From assembly GCF_006539865.1 (NCBI RefSeq), contig NZ_BJNV01000021.1, positions 1-63,695 of the forward strand: 63,695 nt of DNA, written 5' to 3'. Each line of letters begins with the position of its first letter. Within the stretch, counting starts at the first letter, position 1. Shown here in pieces: positions 41,081 to 49,181 of the stretch. The notes below the pieces were generated by a model. That model saw only the letters and a program-made list of their open reading frames with translations. It made no database searches and was not told where the DNA came from. Both the position numbers and the translations under genes were made by a program. Origin of the DNA: Zoogloea ramigera. GTDB lineage: Bacteria > Pseudomonadota > Gammaproteobacteria > Burkholderiales > Rhodocyclaceae.

Positions 41081-41998
41081 CTAGGCGCGGGTTTCAGCGC
41101 GGGCGCAGCGGGCCGAGTAGGCCTCGCAGCGCTCGATGTATTCCTGGGCGCTCTTGGGCATCGGGGTGCGGGCGCGGGTGATGTCGCTGATGAGGTCGCG
41201 GCCGCGCTGGAGGAGCTGGCGGCCGTCGGCGACCAGGTGCTGGTCTTCGAGGCCCTCGGGCATCGCGGCGGCGTTGAAATGGGCGCACAGGCGCTCGCCG
41301 GCCGTCACGAAGCTGGTCCAGACGTCGAAGATGTCGGGGTCGGTGCGCAGGGTCTCGGTTTTTGTCTTGGCGGCGCAGGCGAACGCCTGCACGTGGGGGC
41401 CGAGGCCGGCGAAGCAGGGCAGCGGCCCGAAGTTGGCGGCGATGGCTCCGGCGATGCGGTCGATGTCGCGCAGGGTGAGGGCGATCTTGACGTAGCGGCT
41501 CTCGTAGAAGTCTTCGAGGGGGATCGAGAAGGCCTTGAAGGGCTCGCCCCACAGCTCGTCGATGCCCTCCTCGCCGGAGCGGTGCAGCACCAGCCGGCCG
41601 AGGCCGAGGGCTTCCTGGAGGCAGCGACCGCATTCGCGCATCAGGGCGTTGTCGGACTGGATCTCGATGCCGACGCTCTGCAGCTCGACGAGCTTGGTGA
41701 AGATGTCGGCGGCCCGGTTGAAGAGGGCGCCGGCGAGCATCGCGCCCTTGACCCGGCGGCGTTCGGGATCGGTTTCGTCCTCATAGCTCTTGCGCGCTTC
41801 GTTGAGGCGGCTGCCGGGGATGTTGAGGCCGTGCTCGACGTGGTTGAACAGGCGCCGGGTGAGGGCGCCGATCAGCTTGCGCTTGGCCTGCAGGGTGTCT
41901 TCGGGGACGGTGTAGGTCTTGACCCAGTAATCTGAGTAGAAGACGCGCTCGCGCCCGTCGATGATCCGACGAGTGCCTTCCGGAACAGTGTTATCCAT
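41081..41998 (-). CDS. Conserved-looking soluble protein of unknown function
   Basis: A 305-residue protein with no family I recognise. It is mainly helical and acidic/basic mixed (ALTRRLFNHVEHGLNIPGSR, AGALFNRAADIFTKLVELQS), with no signal peptide or membrane segment. Several Cys/His residues occur (MRECGRCLQEAL) but make no clear metal site. Start ATG 41998 is chosen; an upstream in-frame start at 42040 adds 14 residues. It lies downstream of the moaA-mobA-moeA genes on the same strand, 111 bases after moeA, so it may share their transcript. Confidence 0.75.
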   Translation of the reverse strand: MDNTVPEGTRRIIDGRERVFYSDYWVKTYTVPEDTLQAKRKLIGALTRRLFNHVEHGLNIPGSRLNEARKSYEDETDPERRRVKGAMLAGALFNRAADIFTKLVELQSVGIEIQSDNALMRECGRCLQEALGLGRLVLHRSGEEGIDELWGEPFKAFSIPLEDFYESRYVKIALTLRDIDRIAGAIAANFGPLPCFAGLGPHVQAFACAAKTKTETLRTDPDIFDVWTSFVTAGERLCAHFNAAAMPEGLEDQHLVADGRQLLQRGRDLISDITRARTPMPKSAQEYIERCEAYSARCARAETRA

Positions 41999-42109
41999 GG
42001 TCCGCTCGGGGTGGTTGATCGGGGCGGCTTGGCCGTCCAAGGCTCAAATTTTGCACCATAAAACGCCAGCGGACGCAATCGACTGTCAATTTCGGTTTCG
42101 TGGAGGAAC

Positions 42110-43384
42110 TTAAACCAGCCCGTCGAAGAGCTGGACCGCCACCGGCTCGCCTGCGGCGATGCTGGTCTGGTCGGGGCCGAGGACGATGAAGCAGTTGGCG
42201 TCGGCCATCGAGCTGAGGATGCCGGAGCCCTGGGCGCCGGTGGTCCGCACCTGCCAGGCGCCGCTCTCTTGAGACAGCACGCCGCGGAGGAACTCGGTGC
42301 GCCCGGGGGCCTTGCGCAGCGGAGTGGTGCATGGGGCCTGCAGCATGGGCTGTGCCGGCAGCGGATGAACGCCGGCCAGGCGCAGCAGGGCCGGCTGCAC
42401 GAACTGGTAAAAGCTCACCATCGTCGCCACCGGGTTGCCGGGCAGGCCGAACAGCCAGGCGGAGTCGCCCGCGCGCCCGATGCGCCCGAAGGCCATCGGT
42501 CGGCCGGGCTTCATGGCGATCTTCCAGAACAGCACCTCGCCGAGGCGGGCCATCATGTCGCGGGTGAAGTCGGCGTCGCCCACCGAGACGCCGCCGCTGG
42601 TGATCACCACGTCGGCCACCGAGGCGGCTTCGCGCAGGGTGGTCTCGAGGGCGTCCGGGTCGTCGCGCACGACGCCGATGTCGATCACGTCGACGCCCAG
42701 GCGGGTGAGCATGCCGAACAGGGTGTAGCGGTTGCTGTCGTAGATCTGGCCGTCACGGGCGGCGCTGCCCAGCGTGACCACCTCGTCGCCGGTGGAGAAG
42801 AAGGCCACCCGCAGGCGCCGCCGCACGGCCACCTCGCTGATGCCGAGGGAGGCGACGAGGCCGAGCTCGGCCGGGCGGATCTGGCGCCCGGCGGCCAGCG
42901 CCACCTGGCCGGCGTGGAGGTCTTCACCGGCGCGGCGGATGTTGTGGCCGGCGCGCTGGCCCGGGGCGAGGGTGACGCGGCCGCCTTCGGCGTGGGCGGC
43001 TTCCTGCATCACCACGGTGTCGACACCGGCCGGCAGGCGGGCGCCGGTCATGATGCGCACGGCCTGGCCGGGGCCCACGCTGGCGTCGCAGGGCTGGCCG
43101 GCGTAGGCGGTGCCGACGATCTCGAGGGTCGTCGGGCCGTCGGCGGCGAGGTCGGCGCCGCGCAGGCCGTAGCCGTCCATGGCCGAGTTGTCGTGGGCGG
43201 GGACGTCTATGGGGCAGATCACGCTTTCGGCGAGCACCCGGCCGAGGGCGTCGCGCAGCGGGATGTGTTCGGTGCCGGCGATGGGGCTGAGTGCGTCGAT
43301 GATGAGCTGGCGGCCGGTGTCCACCGACAGGGTCTCGGGGCGATAGTCGGCGTGAGCCTGGAACTGCAGGGCGAGGGATGTCAC
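42110..43384 (-). CDS. moeA: Molybdopterin molybdenumtransferase
   Basis: A 424-residue MoeA that inserts molybdate into adenylylated molybdopterin. Family blocks are AHDNSAMDGYGLR, GTAYAGQPCDASVGPGQAVR, RIMTGARLPAGVDTVVMQE, SGGVSVGDADFT and LFGLPGNPVATM. Translation starts at a GTG that overlaps the mobA stop as GTGA, fixing the start despite the longer open frame. It is the last gene of moaA-mobA-moeA. Confidence 0.95.
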   Translation of the reverse strand: MTSLALQFQAHADYRPETLSVDTGRQLIIDALSPIAGTEHIPLRDALGRVLAESVICPIDVPAHDNSAMDGYGLRGADLAADGPTTLEIVGTAYAGQPCDASVGPGQAVRIMTGARLPAGVDTVVMQEAAHAEGGRVTLAPGQRAGHNIRRAGEDLHAGQVALAAGRQIRPAELGLVASLGISEVAVRRRLRVAFFSTGDEVVTLGSAARDGQIYDSNRYTLFGMLTRLGVDVIDIGVVRDDPDALETTLREAASVADVVITSGGVSVGDADFTRDMMARLGEVLFWKIAMKPGRPMAFGRIGRAGDSAWLFGLPGNPVATMVSFYQFVQPALLRLAGVHPLPAQPMLQAPCTTPLRKAPGRTEFLRGVLSQESGAWQVRTTGAQGSGILSSMADANCFIVLGPDQTSIAAGEPVAVQLFDGLV

Positions 43385-43986
43385 CGGGCGGTGTCTCCAG
43401 CTTGGTGCGCGCGGAGCTCGTCCGGCGTGTTGATGTTGGCGAAGGCTTCGGGGCAGTCGTCGAAGGGGCAGGGGGCCCAGCACAGGCGCCGCAGCCAGGC
43501 CTCCATGCGGCGCCCGCCGGCGTTGATGAAGGCCTGCAGCTCGGGCAGCTCGTCGCTGCGGATAAGGCTGAATACCGGGTGCAGCTGCTCGCCGGTGCGC
43601 GCCACCGCGATGCTGGCCTTGTGAGCCGTGAGACAGGCCGCGAGGCGACTCACCAGGTCGGCGGGCAGGAAGGGCGAATCGCAGGGCACGGTGAGCAGGT
43701 AGGGCGTGGTGCACGCGGCCAGCCCCGCTTCGAGGCCGGCCAGCGGCCCGGCGTGGCCTTCGATGCGATCGCCGACGACCGGGTAGCCGAAGCCGGCGTA
43801 GATGTCGTGGTTCTGGTTGGCGTTGATGATGAGCTGCCCGACCTGGGGTGCCAGGCGCCGGATGATGTGCTCCACCAGCGGTTCGCCGCCCAGCAGGCTG
43901 AGGCCCTTGTCGACACCGCCCATCCGGCGCCCGAGGCCGCCGGCGAGCACCAGGCCGGTGATGCGTTCGGGGGTGGGGGGGATCAT
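43381..43986 (-). CDS. mobA: Molybdenum cofactor guanylyltransferase
   Basis: A 201-residue MobA, attaching GMP to molybdopterin to make the MGD cofactor. The GTP-binding signature LVLAGGLGRRMGGVDKGLSL and the PCDSPFLPADLV block are intact. The start at 43986 leaves seven bases after the moaA stop codon. The stop overlaps moeA as GTGA. A bis-MGD enzyme such as nitrate or perchlorate/formate oxidoreductase is implied elsewhere in the genome. Confidence 0.95.
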   Translation of the reverse strand: MIPPTPERITGLVLAGGLGRRMGGVDKGLSLLGGEPLVEHIIRRLAPQVGQLIINANQNHDIYAGFGYPVVGDRIEGHAGPLAGLEAGLAACTTPYLLTVPCDSPFLPADLVSRLAACLTAHKASIAVARTGEQLHPVFSLIRSDELPELQAFINAGGRRMEAWLRRLCWAPCPFDDCPEAFANINTPDELRAHQAGDTAR

Positions 43987-43993
43987 CGCGTCA

Positions 43994-45082
43994 TCATCCA
44001 CCGATGTAGGACATCTCGATCTTGCGCAGCGCGGCGGTCTCGGCCGTGCGGATCTCGGAGTAGCGGTCACCCCGCTGCTGCCACAGGCGGCCGATCACCG
44101 CCGACAGCTCGGCGTCGCTGCGGCCCTGGCGGAGCAGGGTCTGCAGGTCGTGGCCTTGCTGGGCGAACAGGCAGGTGTACAGGCTGCCCTCGGTGGACAG
44201 GCGGGCGCGGGTGCAGGTGGAGCAGAAGGCCTGGGTGACCGACGAAATCACGCCGATTTCGCCGCCGCCGTCTGTGTAGCGCCAGCGCTCGGCCACCTCG
44301 CCCGGATAATTGGGGTCGATGGCTTCGAGGGGTAAGGCTTCGTGGATGCGCCGCACCACCTCGGCCGAGGGCACCACATCGTCCATGCGCCAGCCGTTGG
44401 AGCTGCCGACGTCCATGAACTCGATGAAGCGCAGGATGTGGCCGCTGCCGCGGAAATGGCGGGCCATGGGGATGATCTCGTGGTCGTTGAGGCCACGCTT
44501 GACGACCATGTTCACCTTGAGCGGCGCGAGGCCGGCGGCTTCGGCGGCGGCGATGCCGGCCAGCACGTCGGAGACCGGCACGTCCATGTCGTTCATGGCG
44601 CGGAAGGTGGCGTCGTCGAGGGAGTCGAGGCTGACCGTGACCCGGGCCAGCCCGGCGGCCTTGAGGGCGGCGGCCTTCTTGGGCAGTAGCACGCCGTTGG
44701 TGGTGAGGGTCACCTCCATGCCGGGGATCTCGGCGAGGCTGGCGACCAGGCGTTCGAGGTTGCGGCGCAGCAGCGGCTCGCCGCCGGTGAGGCGGATCTT
44801 GCTGACGCCGTGGGCGGCAAAGATGCGCGCGAGGCGGGTGATCTCCTCGAAGCTCAGCAGGGATTGCCGCGGCAGGAAGCGGTAGTCGTCGTTGAACACC
44901 GCCTTGGGCATGCAATACACGCAGCGGAAGTTGCAGCGGTCGGTGACCGAGATGCGCAGATCCTTGACCGCCCGGCCACGGCTGTCCACCAGCCGGCCGC
45001 TGGGGGGCGGGAGTTCGGCCGGGACCACCGGCTGCTGCCGGAGCTGACGCTCGTCGGCGAGGGGAATGACTTTCTGGTTCAT
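43994..45082 (-). CDS. moaA: GTP 3',8-cyclase
   Basis: A 362-residue radical SAM enzyme beginning molybdopterin synthesis. The first cluster site is CNFRCVYC; the second, C-terminal one is [10 protein letters not shown] with LYTCLFAQ. The protein ends in the functional Gly-Gly (SYIGG). [14 protein letters not shown] is the SAM-contacting segment. It heads the moaA-mobA-moeA operon. No Moco riboswitch was recognised in the upstream 220 bases. Confidence 0.97.
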   Translation of the reverse strand: MNQKVIPLADERQLRQQPVVPAELPPPSGRLVDSRGRAVKDLRISVTDRCNFRCVYCMPKAVFNDDYRFLPRQSLLSFEEITRLARIFAAHGVSKIRLTGGEPLLRRNLERLVASLAEIPGMEVTLTTNGVLLPKKAAALKAAGLARVTVSLDSLDDATFRAMNDMDVPVSDVLAGIAAAEAAGLAPLKVNMVVKRGLNDHEIIPMARHFRGSGHILRFIEFMDVGSSNGWRMDDVVPSAEVVRRIHEALPLEAIDPNYPGEVAERWRYTDGGGEIGVISSVTQAFCSTCTRARLSTEGSLYTCLFAQQGHDLQTLLRQGRSDAELSAVIGRLWQQRGDRYSEIRTAETAALRKIEMSYIGG

Positions 45083-45310
45083 CGTCTCGGGGAGACTGAA
45101 GCTGGGAGCGTTGTTATACGCCCTCTGGCGGCACGGGAACCTTGTTCCGGGGCAAGTGCGGTGGGAAGTCGGTTGAAACGAATCGTTGAAAATTATGGCG
45201 GGCCGGCGGGCGCAGCGCAATCGCCGGGGCGATCCGCACGGCTGTCGGACTTGGCGATGTGGCTGGAGGCCTGGCCCCGGAATATGCTGCGGGATCACGC
45301 GGCCGGCGCC
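45083..45310. other. Upstream region of moaA
   Basis: About 230 bases without a gene. It should contain the moaA promoter, but no -35/-10 pair stands out. Short open frames here have no ribosome-binding site. The region ends at the MITE target duplication. Confidence 0.5.
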
Positions 45311-45368
45311 AATGAAAAGGCTCTGTCACCGTTATCTGTGGAAATACACCAACCCGGGGATGCTCCCT

Positions 45369-45388
45369 GTAGGTGCGAGCTTGCTCGC
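45369..45388 (+). repeat. REP-like palindrome, left
   Basis: GTAGGTGCGAGCTTGCTCGC, containing the perfect palindrome TGCGAGCTTGCTCGCA (45374-45389). It is nearly identical to Pseudomonas-type REP sequences and matches its partner at 19 of 20 positions. Confidence 0.85.
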
Positions 45389-45433
45389 ACAGCGCGGGTT
45401 GAAGAGCGCGTAATCCTTGTTTCGCCTCCGCGG

Positions 45434-45453
45434 GCGAGCAAGCTCGCCCCTAC
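45434..45453 (-). repeat. REP-like palindrome, right
   Basis: On the minus strand GTAGGGGCGAGCTTGCTCGC, the inverted partner of 45369-45388. The pair forms a BIME-like unit 45 bases apart, within the MITE. No RAYT transposase gene is visible nearby. Confidence 0.85.
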
Positions 45454-45525
45454 ACGTTGTGCCAGCAATGCGGCCTGGGCACGGGCTTTCAAAAGACTCC
45501 ACAGGTAACGGTGACATAGCCAATG

Positions 45526-45557
45526 AAAAAGCCCGGAGGGCTTGCGCCGTTCCGGGC
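45526..45557 (-). terminator. pilA terminator, T-run shared with the MITE target duplication
   Basis: On the minus strand GCCCGGA (45551-45557) is followed by a loop, then TCCGGGC (45531-45537) and five T's (45526-45530). The T-run overlaps the 8-bp target duplication of the MITE, so the element inserted exactly at the terminator end. Confidence 0.8.
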
Positions 45558-45599
45558 CTTGATCACGCGGTCGCCATGCGGCGACCGGGTGCATGGGAA

Positions 45600-46046
45600 T
45601 TAGCAGATCGGGGGGCTGGCCGTCTTGCAGGAGCCCGTCTTTTCCCAGGTGATCGAAGCCGCACCCGCAGTGGCAGTCGGGGTCAGAATGTAGGTTTCGC
45701 CGCCCAGGCCGCCGGTGGCGATTGCGGTGGCGGTGATTATGCCGTTCTTGACGGCAAGGGTAGCGACGCTGCCGACCCCAGACCCTGCAGCGATGTCCGC
45801 AGGGATCGACCAGCTGCCGTCAGCGCCCTTTGCGCCGCCGTCGCAGCCCGTCGCGCCGTTGTTGTTCTGGATGCAAAGCTCAACGGCAGACTTGTAACCG
45901 CCCGTCTGGGAGATGAGGTCCGAGAACTTCGCCTTACGCTGGAACTGCTGGTACTGGGGCACGGCGACCGCGGCCAGGATGCCGATGATGGCAACGACGA
46001 TCATGAGTTCGATCAGGGTAAAACCGGCTTGCTTTCTCTTTTGCAT
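45600..46046 (-). CDS. pilA: Type IV major pilin
   Basis: A 148-residue prepilin. A short basic leader MQKRKQAG precedes the cleavage site and the class III motif [20 protein letters not shown] with the conserved Glu5. The C-terminus has a disulfide loop C-KTASPPI-C, and a second Cys pair ([11 protein letters not shown]) lies mid-protein. This matches type IVa major pilins of betaproteobacteria. Transcription starts from a sigma-54 promoter at 46103-46118, as expected for PilS/PilR control. The gene is single, ended by a terminator that now carries a MITE at its tail. Confidence 0.95.
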   Translation of the reverse strand: MQKRKQAGFTLIELMIVVAIIGILAAVAVPQYQQFQRKAKFSDLISQTGGYKSAVELCIQNNNGATGCDGGAKGADGSWSIPADIAAGSGVGSVATLAVKNGIITATAIATGGLGGETYILTPTATAGAASITWEKTGSCKTASPPIC

Positions 46047-46102
46047 GAGATTCTCCGTTTGGTTGGATGACGAACGGGATTTGGACCCGACGGGTTGTCC
46101 AA

Positions 46103-46118
46103 TGCAATCGGCGTGCCA
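46103..46118 (-). promoter_or_regulatory. Sigma-54 promoter of pilA
   Basis: On the minus strand TGGCAC-GCCGA-TTGCA, a perfect -24/-12 match with the GG and GC at the right spacing, 57 bases upstream of the pilA ATG. PilR is the expected activator; its site was not located. Confidence 0.93.
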
Positions 46119-46324
46119 GAAATCGAACTAAATTGAAAATCGCTTGTAATACAGCAGCCTGGATTTCTTTCTTGAGCGGGTTTCGATCCGCCGGGCACGG
46201 CAGCAGCGTCAGATAGTGACAATTTTCGGCAGTCCGTCTGACAAAATCGGGCAGAACGAATCGCGGGTGGGCCTTGTCTCCGCTACATGGGCCACCGATC
46301 TGGCCGGGAATGGAGGATGGATTC

Positions 46325-47098
46325 ATGGACGGTAATGACAGGTTCGCTTCGGCCCGCATCCTGTGGGTGCGGCGCTGGAGCCCGCGCTTGTTGTCGTTCC
46401 GGATCGAGCGCGAGCCGGGCTTTCGCTTCGTGCCGGGGCAGTTTGCACGCCTGGGCTGCGTGAGCGCTGACGGGGTGCCGGTGTGGCGGGCCTACTCGAT
46501 GGCCTCGGCCAGCTGGGACGACTATCTGGAGTTTTATTCGATCCTGGTGCCGGGCGGGGCATTCACGTCGCAGCTGGTGGCCCTGAAGGTGGGCGACAGC
46601 CTGATGATCGAGCGTAAGCCCAACGGCTTCTTCACCACCAACCGCTTCGCCGATGGTCGCGACCTGTGGATGCTGGCTACCGGCACCGGCCTCGCGCCTT
46701 ACCTGGCGATTCTGCAGGACGAGACGACCTGGCAGCGCTTCGAGCGGCTGATTCTGGTGCATGGCGCGCGGGAGGCGGTCGACCTGGCCTACCGCGACGA
46801 GATCGCCGCGCTGCGGGCCCACCCCCTGTGGGCCGAGCACGGCCACAAGCTGATCTACCAGCCGGTGGTGACCCGGGAGCCGCTGGCCGGGGCGCTGCCG
46901 GCGCGCATCCCCGAGCTGATCCGCGATGGGCGCCTGGAGGCGGCGGTGGGCCTGCCCCTCGGCCTGGATGAATCGCGGGTGATGATCTGCGGTAGCCCCG
47001 AGATGGTGCGTGATTGCCACAAGGCGCTGATGGAGCGGGGTTTTCGGCTCAGCCGGCTGGCAGCTCCGGCGCAGATCGCGGTGGAAAACGCCTGGTGA
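46325..47098 (+). CDS. fpr: Ferredoxin--NADP reductase
   Basis: A 257-residue FAD enzyme shuttling electrons between NADPH and ferredoxin or flavodoxin. The FAD contact is WRAYSMASASWDDYLEFYS, the NADP site LATGTGLAPYLAIL, and the C-terminal MICGSPEMVRD matches bacterial Fpr. The last residues ENAW are the typical aromatic-capped C-terminus of this subclass. ATG 46325 has GGAGGA seven bases upstream and is preferred over the earlier starts. It diverges from pilA. Confidence 0.92.
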   Translation: MDGNDRFASARILWVRRWSPRLLSFRIEREPGFRFVPGQFARLGCVSADGVPVWRAYSMASASWDDYLEFYSILVPGGAFTSQLVALKVGDSLMIERKPNGFFTTNRFADGRDLWMLATGTGLAPYLAILQDETTWQRFERLILVHGAREAVDLAYRDEIAALRAHPLWAEHGHKLIYQPVVTREPLAGALPARIPELIRDGRLEAAVGLPLGLDESRVMICGSPEMVRDCHKALMERGFRLSRLAAPAQIAVENAW

Positions 47099-47132
47099 CG
47101 TGCCCGCAAACGGTGCCTGGGTGAGCGGCGCG

Positions 47133-47149
47133 TGCCTTTAATTGGTGCG
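47133..47149 (+). promoter_or_regulatory. NtrC-type binding site, distal
   Basis: TGCCTTTAATTGGTGCG, a half-degraded version of the TGCAC-N7-GTGCA dyad, centred about 126 bases upstream of the predicted amtB start site. Confidence 0.55.
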
Positions 47150-47162
47150 TGGTGAGCCGTCA

Positions 47163-47179
47163 TGCACGTTCATGGTGCG
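47163..47179 (+). promoter_or_regulatory. NtrC-type binding site, proximal
   Basis: TGCACGTTCATGGTGCG matches the NtrC dyad TGCAC-N7-GTGCA at nine of ten consensus positions. It is centred about 96 bases upstream of the amtB start site, a normal enhancer distance. Confidence 0.75.
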
Positions 47180-47241
47180 TCGTGCTTGGGGGGGAGAATT
47201 TCAAGTTGTTGATTTGACTTGATTTGTTGTGTGGGCTCAGC

Positions 47242-47266
47242 TGGCGCGGCACTTGCATAGTGCCGC
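47242..47266 (+). promoter_or_regulatory. Sigma-54 promoter of amtB with overlapping hairpin
   Basis: TGGCGC-GGCAC-TTGCA (47242-47257) is a -24/-12 element, 46 bases before the AtG of amtB to its end-facing side. The dyad GCGGCAC-TTGCATA-GTGCCGC (47246-47266) overlaps the -12 and reaches the start site. The dyad could be an additional operator. Confidence 0.88.
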
Positions 47267-47287
47267 ACTTCGATTCTGGAGCCCAAA

Positions 47288-48490
47288 ATGGAGCAAGTCA
47301 GTCACGCCAGCAATGTGGTCTTCGTCCTGCTCGGTGCCATCATGGTGCTGGCCATGCACGCAGGCTTTGCCTTCCTTGAGGTCGGAACGGTGCGCAAGAA
47401 GAACCAGGTCAATGCCCTGGTCAAGATCCTGACGGATTTCTGCGTTTCCGCGATCGCCTATTTCTTCATCGGTTACACCATCGCCTATGGTGCCCACTTC
47501 TTCGCGAGCGCCGAGGTGCTGTCGCAGAAGAGCGGCTACGAGATGGTGAAGTTCTTCTTCCTGCTCACCTTCGCGGCGGCGATCCCGGCGATCATCTCGG
47601 GCGGTATCGCCGAGCGGGCCAAGTTTCACCCCCAGAGCATCGCCACGCTGATGCTGGTGGGCTTTGTGTATCCCTTCTTCGAGGGCATCGCCTGGAACGA
47701 CAACTTCGGCCTGCAACCCTGGCTGGAGGCCACCTTCGGCGCCAAGTTCCATGACTTCGCCGGCTCGGTGGTGGTTCATGCGATGGGCGGCTGGATCGCG
47801 CTGCCGGCGGTGCTGCTGCTGGGCGCCCGGCGCGGCCGTTACACCAAGGAAGGCCACGTCTCGGCCCACCCGCCGTCCAACATCCCCTTCCTGGCCCTCG
47901 GGGCGTGGATCCTCACGGTGGGCTGGTTCGGTTTCAACGTGATGTCGGCCCAGACCCTCGACAAGGTGAGCGGGCTGGTGGCCCTCAATTCGCTGATGGC
48001 GATGGTGGGCGGCACGCTGGCGGCGATGGTGCTGGGCAAGAACGACCCTGGCTTCATCCACAACGGGCCGTTGGCCGGGCTGGTGGCGGTGTGCGCGGGC
48101 TCCGACCTGATGCACCCGGTGGGGGCGCTCATCACCGGCCTGATCGCCGGGGGGCTCTTCGTGCATTTATTCACCATCACCCAGAACCGCTGGAAGATCG
48201 ACGACGTGCTGGGCGTGTGGCCGCTGCACGGGCTGTGCGGTGCCTGGGGTGGCCTGGCGGCGGGGATCTTCGGCATCCAGTCGCTGGGCGGGATGGGCGG
48301 GGTGAGCTTTACGGCTCAGCTCATCGGCACCCTGGCGGCCATCGTGGTGGCGCTGGCGGGCGGCACCATCGTGTACGGCACGCTAAAGACCCTGGTGGGC
48401 ATCCGCCTCGACCCGGAGGAGGAGTTCGACGGCGCCGACCTGACGATCCACAAGATCACCGCGACGCCGGACCGGGAGACCCACTGGTAA
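47288..48490 (+). CDS. amtB: Ammonium transporter
   Basis: A 400-residue Amt/Mep channel with about eleven membrane helices and no obvious signal peptide. Markers are HAGFAFLEVGTVRKKNQVN, the pore region FAGSVVVHAMGGWIALPAVL with the first twin-His, and GVWPLHGLCGAWGGLAAGIF with the second. The C-terminal tail ends EEFDGADLTIHKI, the usual regulatory tail contacting GlnK. No glnK gene is adjacent. NtrC-type sites and a sigma-54 promoter upstream show expected nitrogen-limitation control. Confidence 0.96.
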   Translation: MEQVSHASNVVFVLLGAIMVLAMHAGFAFLEVGTVRKKNQVNALVKILTDFCVSAIAYFFIGYTIAYGAHFFASAEVLSQKSGYEMVKFFFLLTFAAAIPAIISGGIAERAKFHPQSIATLMLVGFVYPFFEGIAWNDNFGLQPWLEATFGAKFHDFAGSVVVHAMGGWIALPAVLLLGARRGRYTKEGHVSAHPPSNIPFLALGAWILTVGWFGFNVMSAQTLDKVSGLVALNSLMAMVGGTLAAMVLGKNDPGFIHNGPLAGLVAVCAGSDLMHPVGALITGLIAGGLFVHLFTITQNRWKIDDVLGVWPLHGLCGAWGGLAAGIFGIQSLGGMGGVSFTAQLIGTLAAIVVALAGGTIVYGTLKTLVGIRLDPEEEFDGADLTIHKITATPDRETHW

Positions 48491-48526
48491 GCGGGCTCGC
48501 CCGGCCGCCGCGTTGCCGCGGTGGCC

Positions 48527-48730
48527 TCAGGCTGCCAGCGCCGCCTCGGTTCCGTCTTCGGGCCAGGCGGCGTTGTCGTTGGGGCTGGGGCTTGCCGGAG
48601 TGGGCCGGGAGGCGTCGAGATCGGGCACGAACAGCAGCGACGGCCACTGGTCGTCCACCAGAAACGCGGTGATCTCGGGGCCGAAGAGGCGCTGCCAGGT
48701 TTGCCTAAGGGTTGCTTCGACGATGTGCAT
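48527..48730 (-). CDS. Small protein of unknown function
   Basis: A 67-residue ORF, MHIVEATLRQTWQRLFGPEI at its start, with GGAG seven bases upstream of the ATG. It converges on amtB and uses codons like its neighbours. There is no signal, membrane helix or family I recognise. It is the only plausible gene in the 48491-48893 gap and could still be spurious. Confidence 0.45.
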   Translation of the reverse strand: MHIVEATLRQTWQRLFGPEITAFLVDDQWPSLLFVPDLDASRPTPASPSPNDNAAWPEDGTEAALAA

Positions 48731-48893
48731 GCTCTGCTCCAGGGCTTGTCGCTGCTGGCCGGGCCAGCGTTGATGGCGATGCTAGGGGCCCTGGATGACA
48801 GCCCGGCGACGGGAAGGCTGCAGCGCTGTTAACGCGTGCAGAGCCGTCGCCCGGGCCGTCGGCATGACCTGCCGGGGCGGCGGGGCACGCGCC

Positions 48894-49181
48894 TCAGGCG
48901 AGGGTGTACAGGCGCACGTCGAGGGGTTCGGCGAGCAGGGCCTGGGTGTTGGCAACAAGGCCCTTGAGGTGGGCGGTGGCCATGTGCGCGTCGATGGCGG
49001 CCTGGTCGGCCCATTCTTCGACGAAGGTGAATTCGGCCGGGTTGGCGATGTTGGCGAGCAGCTCGTAGCGGACGCAGCCGGCTTCCTTGCGGGTCGGTTC
49101 GAGCATGGCCAGGCACTCGGCGCGCAGGGCGTCGATGGCGTCGGGGCGGGCGATGAGGCGGGCGATGATGCGGATGCTCAT
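48894..49181 (-). CDS. Antibiotic-biosynthesis-monooxygenase-like protein (quinol monooxygenase type)
   Basis: A 95-residue dimeric alpha-beta barrel protein of the ABM/YgiN group. The N-terminal strand MSIRIIARLIARPDAIDALR, the central GCVRYELLANIANPAEFTFV and EEWADQAAIDAHMATAHLKG are typical. Members oxidise quinols or other aromatics without cofactors, or are simply stress proteins. CAGGAGAACACC precedes the ATG. Confidence 0.88.
   Translation of the reverse strand: MSIRIIARLIARPDAIDALRAECLAMLEPTRKEAGCVRYELLANIANPAEFTFVEEWADQAAIDAHMATAHLKGLVANTQALLAEPLDVRLYTLA

Larger units (their letters stand above)
45319..45521. mobile_element. 203-bp ISL3-like MITE with nested REP pair
   Basis: A non-coding element bounded by 24-bp terminal inverted repeats (45319-45342 and 45498-45521) that agree at 22 of 24 positions and read GGCT(C/A)TGTCACCGTTA inward. 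It is flanked by an exact 8-bp duplication AATGAAAA (45311-45318 and 45522-45529). Ends starting GGCTC and an 8-bp duplication are traits of the ISL3 family, so an ISL3 transposase elsewhere probably mobilised it. Inside lie two inverted REP-like palindromes. The target was the T-run of the pilin terminator. It encodes no transposase. Confidence 0.85.

Noticed and set aside
45083-45310. Moco riboswitch before moaA
   Set aside because: I could not find the conserved Moco RNA core in the upstream region.
45369-45453. CRISPR repeats or an integron-type site from the two palindromes
   Set aside because: Only two inverted copies, no regular spacers, and they fit REP elements within a transposed unit.
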